From: Beijerinckiaceae bacterium
GTDB taxonomy: Bacteria > Pseudomonadota > Alphaproteobacteria > Rhizobiales > Beijerinckiaceae
DNA length: 64,000 bases
Direction of reading: 5' to 3'
NCBI GenBank assembly: GCA_027531565.1
Contig: JAPZSB010000002.1
Span: forward strand, 496,001 to 560,000
The translations under genes were made by a program, and so were the position numbers. Under the pieces are notes generated by a model that saw nothing but the letters and a program-made list of their open reading frames with translations, was not told the origin of the DNA and ran no database searches. Of this stretch, positions 1 through 9,033 are shown one piece after another. Position 1 is the first letter of the stretch. Each line of letters begins with the position of its first letter.

Positions 1-60
1 GGTCCTCAGGGCCGGGCCTATCGCTGCATCAACCCCGTTCCCGCCGAGGAGGCCGCGTGA
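1..60 (+). CDS. ABC transporter ATP-binding protein, oligopeptide type (C-terminal end only)
   Basis: Only the last 19 codons and a TGA stop are inside the window. The tail reads ...YRCINPVP..., which resembles the cysteine-bearing C-terminal extension that follows the ATPase domain in OppD/DppD proteins. The stop codon shares one base with the ATG of the next ATP-binding protein (TGATG), so the two are translationally coupled. A paired D-type and F-type ATPase is the normal arrangement in peptide importers, which supports the call although too little is visible for substrate assignment. Confidence 0.6.
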   Translation, partial: GPQGRAYRCINPVPAEEAA

Positions 61-1076
61 TGGCCGCGCAAGAGCTCCTGCGCATCGAAGGTATTTCGAA
101 GCGCTTCGTGAAGCCGGTCGATCTGGCCGGCCGCATCGCCAACATGATGGGCGCCAGCAACCGGGAAGCCGTGGTCCATGCCGTCGATGGCGTGGATCTC
201 TCGGTGGCGGAGGGCGAAGTCGTTGCCCTGGTCGGTGAATCGGGCTGCGGCAAGTCCACGCTGGGCCGCGTCATCGCCGGTATCCACGAGCCGACGGAGG
301 GCCACGTCTTCTGGCGCGGGCAGGACATCGCGATGATGGATTCCGCAGCGCGGCAGGCCTTCACGCTGGGCGCGCAGATGATCTTCCAGGATCCGATGTC
401 CTCGCTCAATCCGCGCATCCGGGCCGGCGAGATCGTGGGCGAGGCGCCGCGTGTGCATGGTCTTGTCGATGCAGCCGGGCAGGCGGAGTATGTCGCTACC
501 CTGTTCCGGCAGGTCGGGCTCGATCCGGAGTATCGCCGGCGCTTTCCGCACCAGTTCTCGGGCGGGCAGCGCGCCCGCATCGGTATTGCCCGCGCGCTGG
601 CGGTGAAGCCGAAGCTGCTGGTCTGCGACGAATCCGTCGCCGCGCTCGACGTGTCGATCCAGGCGCAGGTGCTCAACCTGTTCATGGATCTGCGCGAGGC
701 GCTTGGCCTCGCCTATGTGTTCATCAGCCATGATCTCGGCGTGGTGAGGCACATTTCCGACCGCATCTTCATCATGTATCTCGGCCGCGTCATCGAGAGC
801 GGGCGGACCGACGAGATCTTCCGTGAGCCGGCCCATCCCTATACGCGGGCGCTGCTCGACAACGTGCCCCGGCTCGATGCCCGCAAGCGCAGTTTCTCGA
901 CGGTGAAAGGCGAGATCCCCTCGCCGCTCAATCCGCCGCCGGGCTGCCATTTCCATCCGCGCTGCCCGCTGGCCGGCCCACGCTGCTCTGTCGAGGTGCC
1001 GCGCCGGACCAGACTTGCCGAAGGGCGGATTGTTGCCTGCCATCTTGCCGATGGCGGAGTGGCAGCTGCAGCCTGA
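60..1076 (+). CDS. Oligopeptide/dipeptide ABC transporter ATP-binding protein (OppF/DppF type)
   Basis: This 338-residue protein is a cytoplasmic ATPase that energises a peptide-type importer. Walker A lies at residues 59-67 (GESGCGKST), the Q-loop reads FQDPMSSLNP, the signature FSGGQ starts near residue 166, and Walker B is CDES at about 188-191. The C-terminal extension has the oligopeptide-transporter pattern PPGCHFHPRCP. The length is normal for the F subunit. I chose the ATG at 60 because it overlaps the preceding stop by one base; a GTG directly before it is in frame but adds nothing. The permeases and binding protein must lie outside the window to the left. Confidence 0.9.
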   Translation: MAAQELLRIEGISKRFVKPVDLAGRIANMMGASNREAVVHAVDGVDLSVAEGEVVALVGESGCGKSTLGRVIAGIHEPTEGHVFWRGQDIAMMDSAARQAFTLGAQMIFQDPMSSLNPRIRAGEIVGEAPRVHGLVDAAGQAEYVATLFRQVGLDPEYRRRFPHQFSGGQRARIGIARALAVKPKLLVCDESVAALDVSIQAQVLNLFMDLREALGLAYVFISHDLGVVRHISDRIFIMYLGRVIESGRTDEIFREPAHPYTRALLDNVPRLDARKRSFSTVKGEIPSPLNPPPGCHFHPRCPLAGPRCSVEVPRRTRLAEGRIVACHLADGGVAAAA

Positions 1077-1106
1077 GCAGGGCGTAGTTCTCCTCCGGCG
1101 AGAGGG

Positions 1107-2336
1107 TTAGCGCCAGCGGAAATCGTCGGCACGGCCGGTGCGGGGTTCCGGGGCGAGCCCGCGATCGAACAGGTCCCGCGTGACCGGATCGGCAATCGCC
1201 GGGGCCTGGCTTGCGGCGAGGGACGAGGCCGAATTCTGCACCAACAGCGGGCGGATCTCGCCGATTTCCGGGCGCTGCCGGATTACGGCCGGGGGAGCGG
1301 CGACCGGCGCCGGAATCGTGATCATGCGTTCGGCCGGCGGTGGTACGATGCCGGCAGGAAGCGAGGCGATCGCCTCGCCCGGGGTGGAGGGCGGTGCAGC
1401 CAGCGGTGCGGTGACCTGCGCCGCGGCGGCATTGAGCCGGTCCTGGATGCGCAGGCGGAGCGGTTTCTCGACGAAGAAGGCCAGTTTGCGCTGCCCGGCC
1501 GGCGTGAAATGGATGCCGTCCGGCCCGCGCAGGCGGACGATATCGCCGATCACGTCAGGGCCGGTGGCGGTGAAGCCGCTGCTGCCATCCGCGAAGCTCT
1601 CGTAGGTTTCGACGAAGGTCTCGCCGGCCTGGGTCACCCGGTCCCGGATCAGCGCGTTGAGGGTCGCCATGTCCTGCGACAGCCGCGGCGATCGCATGAC
1701 CGGCAGCCCGACCCAGACCAGCGGAACCCGGGCTTCCTGCGCCAGGCGGATGATGGTGTCGACGCGCTGGCGATAGGCTTCGAGCCACGCCTCGCCGAGG
1801 GGTTCAAGGCTGGTCTCGCCGCTGCGGATCGCCTGCCTGTCGTTCAGGCCGATCATGATGAGGATCGCGGCCGCATCCGGCGTGGCGGAAACCATCTCGC
1901 GCAGCGTCTTCGGCCAGTCATGGTAATCCTCGCGCACGAGGCCGGACGAGCTGACGGTTTTCGGAAAGAGGGCGAGATCGGCCTTGATCGCGGGGTCGGC
2001 ATTCATGCCGGCGGCAAGCGCATCGGCCATGGAATCGCCGATGACGAGAATCCGCGGGCGCGTGCCCTCGGCCGGATCGGGCAGGGCGACCGTGATCTCG
2101 GGCAGGACCAGGCCGAGCGTGGCGTCGTCGGGGTAGAGATTGCGCGGCGTATCGTAACGGCGGCGGGCCCGGTACGTCTGGCCCGGCTGGGCCGGGGCGA
2201 CGCGCGGTGCAGCCTGGATGATCCGCCAGCTCTGGACGGAAGAATCGCCTTCCGCGCGCAAGGGCAGCGCCGGGGCCAGGACGAGGCAGGCCCAGGCGAG
2301 CAGCAGGCGAGGGATGGCATGCTTGAGCCGTATCAT
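1107..2336 (-). CDS. SGNH/GDSL-type hydrolase, DUF459-like, secreted
   Basis: This 409-residue protein has an N-terminal signal sequence (hydrophobic stretch to about residue 27, ending LRAEG), then a linker, then an SGNH fold. Block I is ILVIGDSMAD with the nucleophile serine in GDS, block III is the GLNDR segment, and block V carries the D-x-x-H pair in DGIHFTPAG. The C-terminal third is proline- and alanine-rich low-complexity sequence. Such periplasmic proteins are associated with the cell envelope in Hyphomicrobiales, often next to a lytic transglycosylase as here, but the substrate is unknown. Its stop lies 50 bases beyond the start of transcription direction from the transglycosylase gene, so co-transcription is plausible. 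Confidence 0.78.
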   Translation of the reverse strand: MIRLKHAIPRLLLAWACLVLAPALPLRAEGDSSVQSWRIIQAAPRVAPAQPGQTYRARRRYDTPRNLYPDDATLGLVLPEITVALPDPAEGTRPRILVIGDSMADALAAGMNADPAIKADLALFPKTVSSSGLVREDYHDWPKTLREMVSATPDAAAILIMIGLNDRQAIRSGETSLEPLGEAWLEAYRQRVDTIIRLAQEARVPLVWVGLPVMRSPRLSQDMATLNALIRDRVTQAGETFVETYESFADGSSGFTATGPDVIGDIVRLRGPDGIHFTPAGQRKLAFFVEKPLRLRIQDRLNAAAAQVTAPLAAPPSTPGEAIASLPAGIVPPPAERMITIPAPVAAPPAVIRQRPEIGEIRPLLVQNSASSLAASQAPAIADPVTRDLFDRGLAPEPRTGRADDFRWR

Positions 2337-2386
2337 GCGCGCACTCTGGCGAGGGCCGCGCGTGCTGGCAAGGGCAAGGCGTGCGC

Positions 2387-3673
2387 TCAGGGCGCCTTCT
2401 TCAGCCGGGCGAGCAGGGCGTGGTCGGGGTAGCCATCCGCCGGAAGGCCGAGTTTCGCCTGTGCCTTGCGCACGGAATCACGCGAGATCTCGCCGATACG
2501 GCCATCGACCTTGCCGACCGGCAGACCCATGGCAACCAGCTTGCGCTGCACGTCCTTGACCTCGTCCATCGTCAGGCGCTTCTCGTTGCGCGGCCAGCCA
2601 GCCTGAAAGGCGGCACCGCCCAGCAAGCGGTCGCCCAGATGCGCGACGCCGAGGGCATAGGCATCCGAGGAATTGTATTTCTTGATGACGCGGTAATTCT
2701 CGGTGACCAGCAAAGCCGGACCGCGAATCCCGGCGGGCAGGTACAGCATGGCCTGGCCCTTCCGCGGCAAGGCGCCGCCGCCGATCCGGGTCAGCCCGGC
2801 CTCGCCCCATTTCGCGAAATCATGCATGCCCATCGCGCCGGCAAGGTTGAACCCCTCGGGCAGGCGAACCTCCACCCCCCAGGGCACGCCGCTCTCCCAG
2901 CCGAAGCTGGCGAGATAGTTTGCTGTCGAGGCCAAGGCATCCGGGATCGAGCCCCAGATATCCCGTGTGCCATCGCCGTTGCCGTCGACGGCATATTTCA
3001 TGAAACTCGACGGCATGAACTGGGTCTGGCCCATCGCGCCGGCCCAGGAACCGCGCATGGCCGAGCGTTCGACATGCCCGTCCTGCAGGATCCGCAGCGC
3101 GACCAGCAATTCATCGCGGAAGAAGTCATCGCGGTAGCGCTTGAAGGCGAGGGTCGCGAGCGAGCGGATGACATCCTTGTCGCCGGTGAAGGAGCCGAAA
3201 TTGGTCTCCATGCCCCAGACGCCGAGCACCACGCGGCGGTCGACGCCATATTTGCGCTCGAGCGCAGCGAGGGTGCCGGCATACTGCTCCGCCGCCGCCC
3301 GGCCGCGCTCCATGCGCGAGGCGGAAATGGCGGAATCGATATAGGACCAGATCGGCCGGACGAACTCGCTCTGCTTGCGGGTCAAGGCGATGATCGAGGC
3401 ATCGGGGGTAACGCCGCGGAACGCGAGATCAAAGGTCTGCCGGGTAATGCCCTGCTTCTGGGCGTCGGGCCAGAGCCGGTTGAGGAAGGCCTGGAACCCG
3501 GCCGTATCCGGCTGGGCGGCCGGTGCCGCCGCACGCGGTTGCGTCGCTCCCGCGGGCAGGGCCGACAGGGCCGCGAGCCCTCCCGCGACAAGCACCGCCC
3601 GGAACGCCTTGCGCCCCCGGTGCAGGAGCTTGCTGAGACGGCTGGCAGGCGCGGTCATGTCGGATTCGGGCAT
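2387..3673 (-). CDS. Lytic murein transglycosylase, MltB-like, with C-terminal peptidoglycan-binding domain
   Basis: The 428-residue protein cleaves the glycan strand of peptidoglycan in the periplasm. A signal peptide covers about residues 19-45. The catalytic domain follows, with the SLT_2/MltB motif GVWGMETNFG containing the catalytic glutamate at E156 and the QTQFMPSSF segment downstream. The last 60 residues match a PG_binding_1 repeat (DEVKDVQRKLVAMGLPVGKV). Three in-frame ATGs exist at 3685, 3673 and 3658. I prefer 3673 because GAGG sits six bases upstream. The frame is open further upstream but only over antisense sequence of galE. Confidence 0.88.
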   Translation of the reverse strand: MPESDMTAPASRLSKLLHRGRKAFRAVLVAGGLAALSALPAGATQPRAAAPAAQPDTAGFQAFLNRLWPDAQKQGITRQTFDLAFRGVTPDASIIALTRKQSEFVRPIWSYIDSAISASRMERGRAAAEQYAGTLAALERKYGVDRRVVLGVWGMETNFGSFTGDKDVIRSLATLAFKRYRDDFFRDELLVALRILQDGHVERSAMRGSWAGAMGQTQFMPSSFMKYAVDGNGDGTRDIWGSIPDALASTANYLASFGWESGVPWGVEVRLPEGFNLAGAMGMHDFAKWGEAGLTRIGGGALPRKGQAMLYLPAGIRGPALLVTENYRVIKKYNSSDAYALGVAHLGDRLLGGAAFQAGWPRNEKRLTMDEVKDVQRKLVAMGLPVGKVDGRIGEISRDSVRKAQAKLGLPADGYPDHALLARLKKAP

Positions 3674-3723
3674 GGCTGGCCTCATGATGGAATCAGCAGA
3701 GTGTAGGCGGGCGGCATGCGGGA

Positions 3724-4710
3724 TCAACCGTTGCGTCCGGCCAGCGTGCGCTCCCACCGGAACGCGCTCGAGACGATCTCCTCGAGGTCGTCGTGCTTCG
3801 GCGTCCAGGCGAGAGCGGCGCGGATCCTTTCCGACTTGGCGACGATGGTTGCCGGATCGCCCGGGCGGCGCGGAACAAGCCGGGCCTCGAAATTGACACC
3901 GGTCACCTTGCGGACCACGTCGACCACTTCCAGCACCGAGAAGCCACGGCCATAGCCACAATTGAGGATCATGCTGTCGCCGCCCCGGCGGAGATGGTTG
4001 AGTGCATCGACATGCGCCGCCGCAAGGTCGGTGACGTGGATGTAATCCCGGATGCAGGAACCATCCCGCGTGGCATAGTCGGTGCCGAAAATGTCGAGAT
4101 GCGGGCGCTGGCCGAGCGCGGTCTGGACCGCCACCTTGATCAGATGCGTGGCATTGGGAAAGCTCTGGCCGGTGCGGCCCTGCGGATCGGCGCCGGCGAC
4201 GTTGAAATAGCGCAGGATGATGAATTTCAGCCCATGCGCCGCCGCGGCGTCCTGCAGCATCCATTCCGTCATCAGCTTCGAGCGGCCATAGGGCGAGACC
4301 GGCAGCGGCGGGGTGGCCTCGTCCACCGGATCGCCGGAGACATCGCCATACACGGCGGCTGTCGAGGAAAAGATGAACCGCTCCACGCCGCAACGGATGG
4401 CGGTTTCGATCAGCACCCGGCTCTTGGCGGTGTTATTGCCGTAATAGAGCATCGGGTTGGAGACCGATTCCGGCACGACGATCTTCGCTGCGAAATGCGC
4501 GATCTCGGTGACGTTGAACTCGCGGATCACCGATTCCAGGAACGCGGCATCGCCGATATCACCGCCCCGGAGGACGATTCCCGGTGGCAGGGCCCAGGGA
4601 TGCCCGGTGGAGAGATTGTCGACAACCACGACGGTTTCGCCGCGGTCGACCAATGCCAGAACCATATGCGAGCCGATATAGCCCGCACCGCCCGTGACCA
4701 GAATCGCCAT
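3724..4710 (-). CDS. galE: UDP-glucose 4-epimerase
   Basis: This 328-residue enzyme interconverts UDP-glucose and UDP-galactose in the cytoplasm for envelope polysaccharides. The N-terminus carries the extended-SDR NAD-binding motif GGAGYIGSH. The catalytic Y-x3-K pair is Y141 and K145 in SPYGRSK, and the [10 protein letters not shown] segment is typical of GalE. The length is close to the family norm of about 330. The gene is divergent from galU, and the two share a 129-bp promoter region, which fits joint supply of nucleotide sugars. No oddities are visible. Confidence 0.93.
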   Translation of the reverse strand: MAILVTGGAGYIGSHMVLALVDRGETVVVVDNLSTGHPWALPPGIVLRGGDIGDAAFLESVIREFNVTEIAHFAAKIVVPESVSNPMLYYGNNTAKSRVLIETAIRCGVERFIFSSTAAVYGDVSGDPVDEATPPLPVSPYGRSKLMTEWMLQDAAAAHGLKFIILRYFNVAGADPQGRTGQSFPNATHLIKVAVQTALGQRPHLDIFGTDYATRDGSCIRDYIHVTDLAAAHVDALNHLRRGGDSMILNCGYGRGFSVLEVVDVVRKVTGVNFEARLVPRRPGDPATIVAKSERIRAALAWTPKHDDLEEIVSSAFRWERTLAGRNG

Positions 4711-4800
4711 GCCAAGTCCTTTGCAGCATTAAGAATAACAAGAGTAGCGCCTTGTTGTTCAAGGAGCGTTAAGGCAGTAATCCCTAGCACCCGTATGTGT

Positions 4801-4819
4801 CGACCCGACCCCCGGGTCG
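4801..4819 (+). promoter_or_regulatory. Hairpin in the galU 5' untranslated region
   Basis: A perfect 7-bp inverted repeat, CGACCCG and CGGGTCG with a 5-base loop, ends eight bases before the galU Shine-Dalgarno GAGG at 4827-4830. There is no U-run, so it is not a terminator. It may be an operator or an RNA structure affecting translation or stability. Confidence 0.4.
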
Positions 4820-4839
4820 TGATCATGAGGCAAGATCCG

Positions 4840-5715
4840 ATGTCCCACCGTATCCGCAAGGCCGTGTTCCCGGTGGCCGGCCTTGGCACGCGTTTTCTGC
4901 CCGCGACGAAGGCGATCCCGAAGGAAATGCTGACCGTTGTCGACCGTCCGGTGATCCAGCATGTCGTCGACGAGGCCCGGGCAGCGGGGATCGAGCATTT
5001 CGTCTTCGTGACCGGCCGGAACAAGCAGGTGATCGAGGATCATTTCGACCGGCAATACGAGCTGGAGGCCACGTTGCGCCAGCGCGGCAAGGCGGCCGAA
5101 CTCGCCAAGCTCGACCAGGATACGCCGAAGGCCGGCGCGACGAGCTTCACCCGGCAGCAGGAACCGCTCGGCCTCGGCCATGCGGTCTGGTGTGCGCGGG
5201 ACATCATCGGCAACGAGCCTTTCGCCCTGCTTCTCCCGGACATGCTGCATCTCGGCCAGAAGCCGTGCCTTGCCGAAATGATCGAGGCCCATGACCGGCA
5301 GGGTGGCAACCTGATCGGCGTGTATTCGGTCGCCGATGACGAGACCCATCAATACGGGATCGTCGATGTTGGCGGCTCGCGCGAGAAAGTCGCGCGGATC
5401 GAGGCGATGGTCGAGAAGCCGCCGCGCGGCACCGCGCCGTCCAATCTCGCCATTTCCGGCCGCTACATCCTCCAGCCGGAGATCTTCGACCTGCTCGAGA
5501 AGCAGGAACGCGGCGCAGGCGGCGAGATCCAGCTGACGGATTCCATGCTGACGCTCGCCCGGAGCCAGGTGTTCCATGCCGTGCGGTTTGACGGCCAGGT
5601 CTATGATACCGGCTCGAAGCTGGGCTTCCTGGCGGCGAATGTCGCCTATGCCATGGCCCGCGAGGATATCGCGCCGGAATTCCGCAAGCAGGCCGCCGCG
5701 ATCCTCGGCCTCTGA
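4840..5715 (+). CDS. galU: UTP--glucose-1-phosphate uridylyltransferase
   Basis: GalU makes UDP-glucose from glucose-1-phosphate and UTP. The 291-residue product begins with the nucleotidyltransferase signature [20 protein letters not shown] at residues 12-31, and contains the metal-binding region around LLLPDM and the EIQLTDSM motif near the C-terminus. The length is typical. An upstream in-frame ATG at 4825 exists, but the ATG at 4840 has GAGG nine bases before it and gives the canonical N-terminus [11 protein letters not shown]. It is divergent from galE and convergent with the beta-barrel gene that follows. Confidence 0.95.
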   Translation: MSHRIRKAVFPVAGLGTRFLPATKAIPKEMLTVVDRPVIQHVVDEARAAGIEHFVFVTGRNKQVIEDHFDRQYELEATLRQRGKAAELAKLDQDTPKAGATSFTRQQEPLGLGHAVWCARDIIGNEPFALLLPDMLHLGQKPCLAEMIEAHDRQGGNLIGVYSVADDETHQYGIVDVGGSREKVARIEAMVEKPPRGTAPSNLAISGRYILQPEIFDLLEKQERGAGGEIQLTDSMLTLARSQVFHAVRFDGQVYDTGSKLGFLAANVAYAMAREDIAPEFRKQAAAILGL

Positions 5716-5732
5716 GCCGATCCGGCCTTGCG

Positions 5733-7412
5733 TCATCGTGTCAGGCGCATTCCCAGCAGGAACGTATGCGCCTGATAGTTCTCACCCGGCGTGTTGACGT
5801 GCAGGCGCTCGAACGCATAGGAGCCGCGCAGCGCGACGAGGCGGTTGAAGCGGTATTCGAGCCGCATCCCGGCATTGAGGCCCGTCTCCACCCGGTTGAC
5901 GCCCTCGTAGTCGGTGCGTGACAGGCCCAGAGTGGCCGTCGCCGTGAAATTCCTCAGGAAGGCATGGGTCAGCGTCATCGTGCCGCGATAGGCGATGCCG
6001 CCGGCCGAATTGGCGAGCGTGGTCTCGACGATCTCGCTCTGGGCGCGGAGGTTGAGCGTGGTCAGCGGCGAGGCCGACCAGGTCAGCGCGGCATCGACGA
6101 CCGGCGCCCGCAGATAGGCAAGGCGCGCATCCTCGTAATGACGGAACGTGTAGCCGGCGCCGGCCTCGCCGGTCAGGTTCCGCGCGAGTTCGAAGGTCGA
6201 GCCGGCCCGCAGCGTCACCCCGCGGGAATCCCGGCGGAACCCGCCGGCATCGACCCCGAGGTCATGTACGCGGCTGTCGAGCCCGATCTCGGCGAAGGGT
6301 GTGATCCCGGGTGTCACCTCGTAGCCGGCCCGCAGGCGCAGGCCATAGGTCACGAGGTTGCGGCTTTCCTGCGAGACCGTCACCCCGCCCGATTCGACAT
6401 CGGAATAGAGCGCCCGGTCCAACGTGCCGCGCAGGCCGATGCTGAGGCGGCCGAAACGCTGCGTCGCGCCCAGGGCCGCGCCGAAATTGTAATAGGGCAC
6501 GCGCTTCGAGGTGCCGGCCGGCAGGTTCACATTGGTCGGGTTCTCGGTGTCGACCCGGGCAGACAGGGCGGCCTCCAGCGCGAGATCGCGCGTGGCGTCA
6601 AGCCGCAGGGCCGCGCGGGCATCGCCCTCCGGCCGGTTCGCCGTCTCGATCGCGGTGTAGCCGGAATAGGCCCCACGCAGGGCAAGGTCGAGCTGGTGGC
6701 GCGTCCAGTCCGAGGTGGCGGCCAGTTCGCCTTCGGTGCGATAGAGCGGCGAGCCACGCGCCCCGGTGGCGGATCGGGCGGCATTGGTATCGTAGCCGCC
6801 GGAAATCTCGATCGCCGGCCGCAGGATGAAGCCGCCGGCTCGGATGCCGAGCGGGGCATAGGGATCATCCTCGCGCGGGGCGCGGCGCGGTGCGGGCGTG
6901 ACCGGAGGCGGCAGGCCGGGGGCAACCGAGTACGGCACGCTCGGCCGGCCGAGCGGCGGCGCGGCACCGGCCGGATCCGGCAGGGTGCCGAGGCGCGTGG
7001 CGGTGAGATCCCGCGGGGAGCGAATCGAGGGATTGGCCGAAACGCCCGGGTTGCCGCCGGTCGGCGAGGCGCCGGGAAATCCGCCGGGGCGGGTCTGGCC
7101 GGACCCGAGCTGCCGTTTCGCGGCGGGATTGGGGTTGCGCTTCAGGCCGAAGCGGCTGCTGGCCGAGGGGCCGACGAGATCCGGGTCCGGACCGCGGAGA
7201 CCGGCGCCATTCGGAGCCGGTGGCGGAGTGGCGGGCCGGGCCGGCCGGAATTCGCCGTCCAGCGCGCCCGGCGTTCCGGGGGTCTGGTTGCCGAGGATCT
7301 GCGCCCGTACCGGATCGGGCAACGCGCCCAAAAGGGCAAGACCCGTCACCATCGCAGGGAGGGTGCGGGCTATCCAGAACGATCCGAAGCGCGTATCAGA
7401 GCGGCGCGGCAA
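5733..7412 (-). CDS. Outer-membrane beta-barrel protein (BBP2-like putative porin)
   Basis: The product is about 559 residues. After a signal peptide ending near GALPDPVRAQ there is a long proline- and glycine-rich region of about 150 residues, then some 400 residues of alternating hydrophobic/polar strands with frequent aromatic ends and a final strand ...HTFLLGMRLTR, as expected for an outer-membrane barrel. It resembles the putative beta-barrel porin 2 family often found with exopolysaccharide genes. The start is uncertain: TTG at 7412 gives a good signal peptide with basic residues (PRRSDTR) before the hydrophobic core, while the first safe ATG at 7352 would truncate it. Longer reads upstream only follow antisense kdsD sequence. 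Confidence 0.7.
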   Translation of the reverse strand: MPRRSDTRFGSFWIARTLPAMVTGLALLGALPDPVRAQILGNQTPGTPGALDGEFRPARPATPPPAPNGAGLRGPDPDLVGPSASSRFGLKRNPNPAAKRQLGSGQTRPGGFPGASPTGGNPGVSANPSIRSPRDLTATRLGTLPDPAGAAPPLGRPSVPYSVAPGLPPPVTPAPRRAPREDDPYAPLGIRAGGFILRPAIEISGGYDTNAARSATGARGSPLYRTEGELAATSDWTRHQLDLALRGAYSGYTAIETANRPEGDARAALRLDATRDLALEAALSARVDTENPTNVNLPAGTSKRVPYYNFGAALGATQRFGRLSIGLRGTLDRALYSDVESGGVTVSQESRNLVTYGLRLRAGYEVTPGITPFAEIGLDSRVHDLGVDAGGFRRDSRGVTLRAGSTFELARNLTGEAGAGYTFRHYEDARLAYLRAPVVDAALTWSASPLTTLNLRAQSEIVETTLANSAGGIAYRGTMTLTHAFLRNFTATATLGLSRTDYEGVNRVETGLNAGMRLEYRFNRLVALRGSYAFERLHVNTPGENYQAHTFLLGMRLTR

Positions 7413-7571
7413 GAGGCAGTTTCCCCGGTGGCTGGCCGGGAGCGGCCAGCAGAGAAGGGTCCGGACATCGGTCCAACCCTTGATAGGAAGTAAACAGAGA
7501 GGGTTAACGCTTGGTTTCCGCCTGGGCAGTTTCTGCCCTGTCCGGGGCCAGGCCTGACCGGGAGCTTGATC

Positions 7572-8552
7572 ATGACCCATCCGCTTGACGGCGCGCGTGC
7601 CAGTGCCTTGCGGACCATCCGGACCGAGATTGCCGGGCTCGACGCGTTGCGGGCCTCGATCGAGAACGGGATGGGCGCGGCTTTCTCGGAGGCTGTCCGG
7701 CTGATCGCGTCCGCTACCGGCCGCGTGATCGTGACCGGCATGGGCAAGTCCGGCCATGTCGGCCGCAAGATCGCCGCGACCTTCGCCTCCACCGGCACCG
7801 CCGCGCATTTCGTCCATCCGGGCGAGGCGAGCCATGGCGATCTCGGGATGATCCGCAACGAGGACGTGATCCTCGCCTTGTCCTGGTCCGGCGAGACGGC
7901 GGAACTGTCGGATATCATCGCCTATTCCCGGCGCTACGGCGTCGGCCTCGTCGCGGTCACCTCGAACCCGGACTCAACCCTTGCGGTCGAGGCGGATATC
8001 GCGCTTGTCCTGCCGAAGGTGGAGGAGGCCTGCCCGAACGGCCTTGCCCCGACCACCTCCACCACGATGCAGATCACGCTCGGCGATGCGCTGGCCGTTG
8101 CCCTTCTGGAGGCGCGCGGCTTCACGCCGGAGGATTTCCGGACCTTCCATCCCGGCGGGAAGCTTGGCGCCAAGCTCGCCTATGTCCGGGACATCATGCA
8201 TCAGGGCGAGGCGCTGCCGCGCATCGTCGAGACCGCACGGATGGGCGAGGCCATTGTCGAGATGAGCTCGCGCGGGTTCGGCTGCGTGGCGGTCGTGGAC
8301 GGCGAAGGCCGGATGACCGGGGTGATCTCGGATGGTGACCTGCGCCGCCATATGCGGCCGGACCTCACGACGGTGCCGGTGACGGAGGTGATGACGCGCA
8401 ACCCGCGGGTCGTGCGCGAGCAGACGCTTGCCGTCGAGGCGCTCGACCAGCTCAACAAGAGCAAGATCACCGCCTTGTTCGTCGTCGATGCCGGCCAGAA
8501 GCCGGTCGGCATCGTGCATGTGCATGACCTGTTGCGGATCGGCGTCGCCTGA
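7572..8552 (+). CDS. kdsD: Arabinose-5-phosphate isomerase (KdsD/KpsF family)
   Basis: This 326-residue enzyme converts ribulose-5-phosphate to arabinose-5-phosphate, the first committed step of Kdo synthesis for lipopolysaccharide. The N-terminal SIS domain contains VTGMGKSGHVGRKIAATFAS and the HPGEASHGDLGM segment; residues from about 200 onward form two CBS domains (VTEVMTRNPRVV in the second). The length is normal. The ATG at 7572 follows GGAGC with a six-base spacer. kdsB, which activates the Kdo product, lies 52 kb away in this window. The gene is divergent from the beta-barrel gene. Confidence 0.92.
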   Translation: MTHPLDGARASALRTIRTEIAGLDALRASIENGMGAAFSEAVRLIASATGRVIVTGMGKSGHVGRKIAATFASTGTAAHFVHPGEASHGDLGMIRNEDVILALSWSGETAELSDIIAYSRRYGVGLVAVTSNPDSTLAVEADIALVLPKVEEACPNGLAPTTSTTMQITLGDALAVALLEARGFTPEDFRTFHPGGKLGAKLAYVRDIMHQGEALPRIVETARMGEAIVEMSSRGFGCVAVVDGEGRMTGVISDGDLRRHMRPDLTTVPVTEVMTRNPRVVREQTLAVEALDQLNKSKITALFVVDAGQKPVGIVHVHDLLRIGVA

Positions 8553-8561
8553 CGGTAACGC

Positions 8562-9029
8562 TCACACCGCTTCCGGCGCCGGTCCGCCCTTCGGCGCGAC
8601 GATCAGGGTCGCCCCGTCCAGCGCCTTCACCTCGACCAGCGAGCCGGCCGGCAGATCCGGGCCGGAGACGCGCCAGATCGAATCGCCGAACCGGACCTGG
8701 CCGATGCCGTCCTGGATGTCGGTGGCGAGGGCCAGCTCGCGGCCGATCATCCCGGCGGCCGGATCGTCAAGCCCGGCATTGGCCGTGCTGCGGCGACGGG
8801 AGCCATAGACCTTGACGCCGATCATCGCCGCCGCGAGGGCGAGCACGCCGAACAGCACCATTTCCGTGCCGGGCCCCAGTGACGCCAGCAGCGAGATGAG
8901 GGCCATGGCAAGGGCGGCAAGGCCAACCCAGAGCAGGTAGGAGCCCGGAGCAACCAGCATCTCCACCGCGATGAGGATCATGCCGAGTCCGAGCCAGCCC
9001 GCGGTTGCGGGTATCCCCAGATAGATCAC
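8562..9029 (-). CDS. NfeD family membrane protein
   Basis: The product has 155 residues: two to three hydrophobic segments in the first 75 residues (WLGLGMILIAVEMLV, LLWVGLAALAMALISLLA, EMVLFGVLALAAAMI) followed by a small OB-fold-like C-terminal domain with the pattern IGQVRFGDSIWRVSGPDLPAG. NfeD proteins partner SPFH/stomatin proteins in membrane microdomains. The start is GTG at 9029, supported by AAGGAG seven bases upstream; that Shine-Dalgarno lies across the end of the SPFH gene, whose stop is four bases before this start. Longer frames upstream have no membrane character and are antisense-like. Confidence 0.87.
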   Translation of the reverse strand: MIYLGIPATAGWLGLGMILIAVEMLVAPGSYLLWVGLAALAMALISLLASLGPGTEMVLFGVLALAAAMIGVKVYGSRRRSTANAGLDDPAAGMIGRELALATDIQDGIGQVRFGDSIWRVSGPDLPAGSLVEVKALDGATLIVAPKGGPAPEAV

Positions 9030-9033
9030 CGGA

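Noticed and set aside
3674-4393. 240-codon N-terminal extension of the lytic transglycosylase
   Set aside because: It is antisense-phase reading of galE, and a Shine-Dalgarno plus signal peptide support the start at 3673.
7413-7835. N-terminal extension of the beta-barrel protein to an upstream ATG
   Set aside because: The extension overlaps the start of kdsD and shows antisense composition; the signal peptide begins at about 7412.
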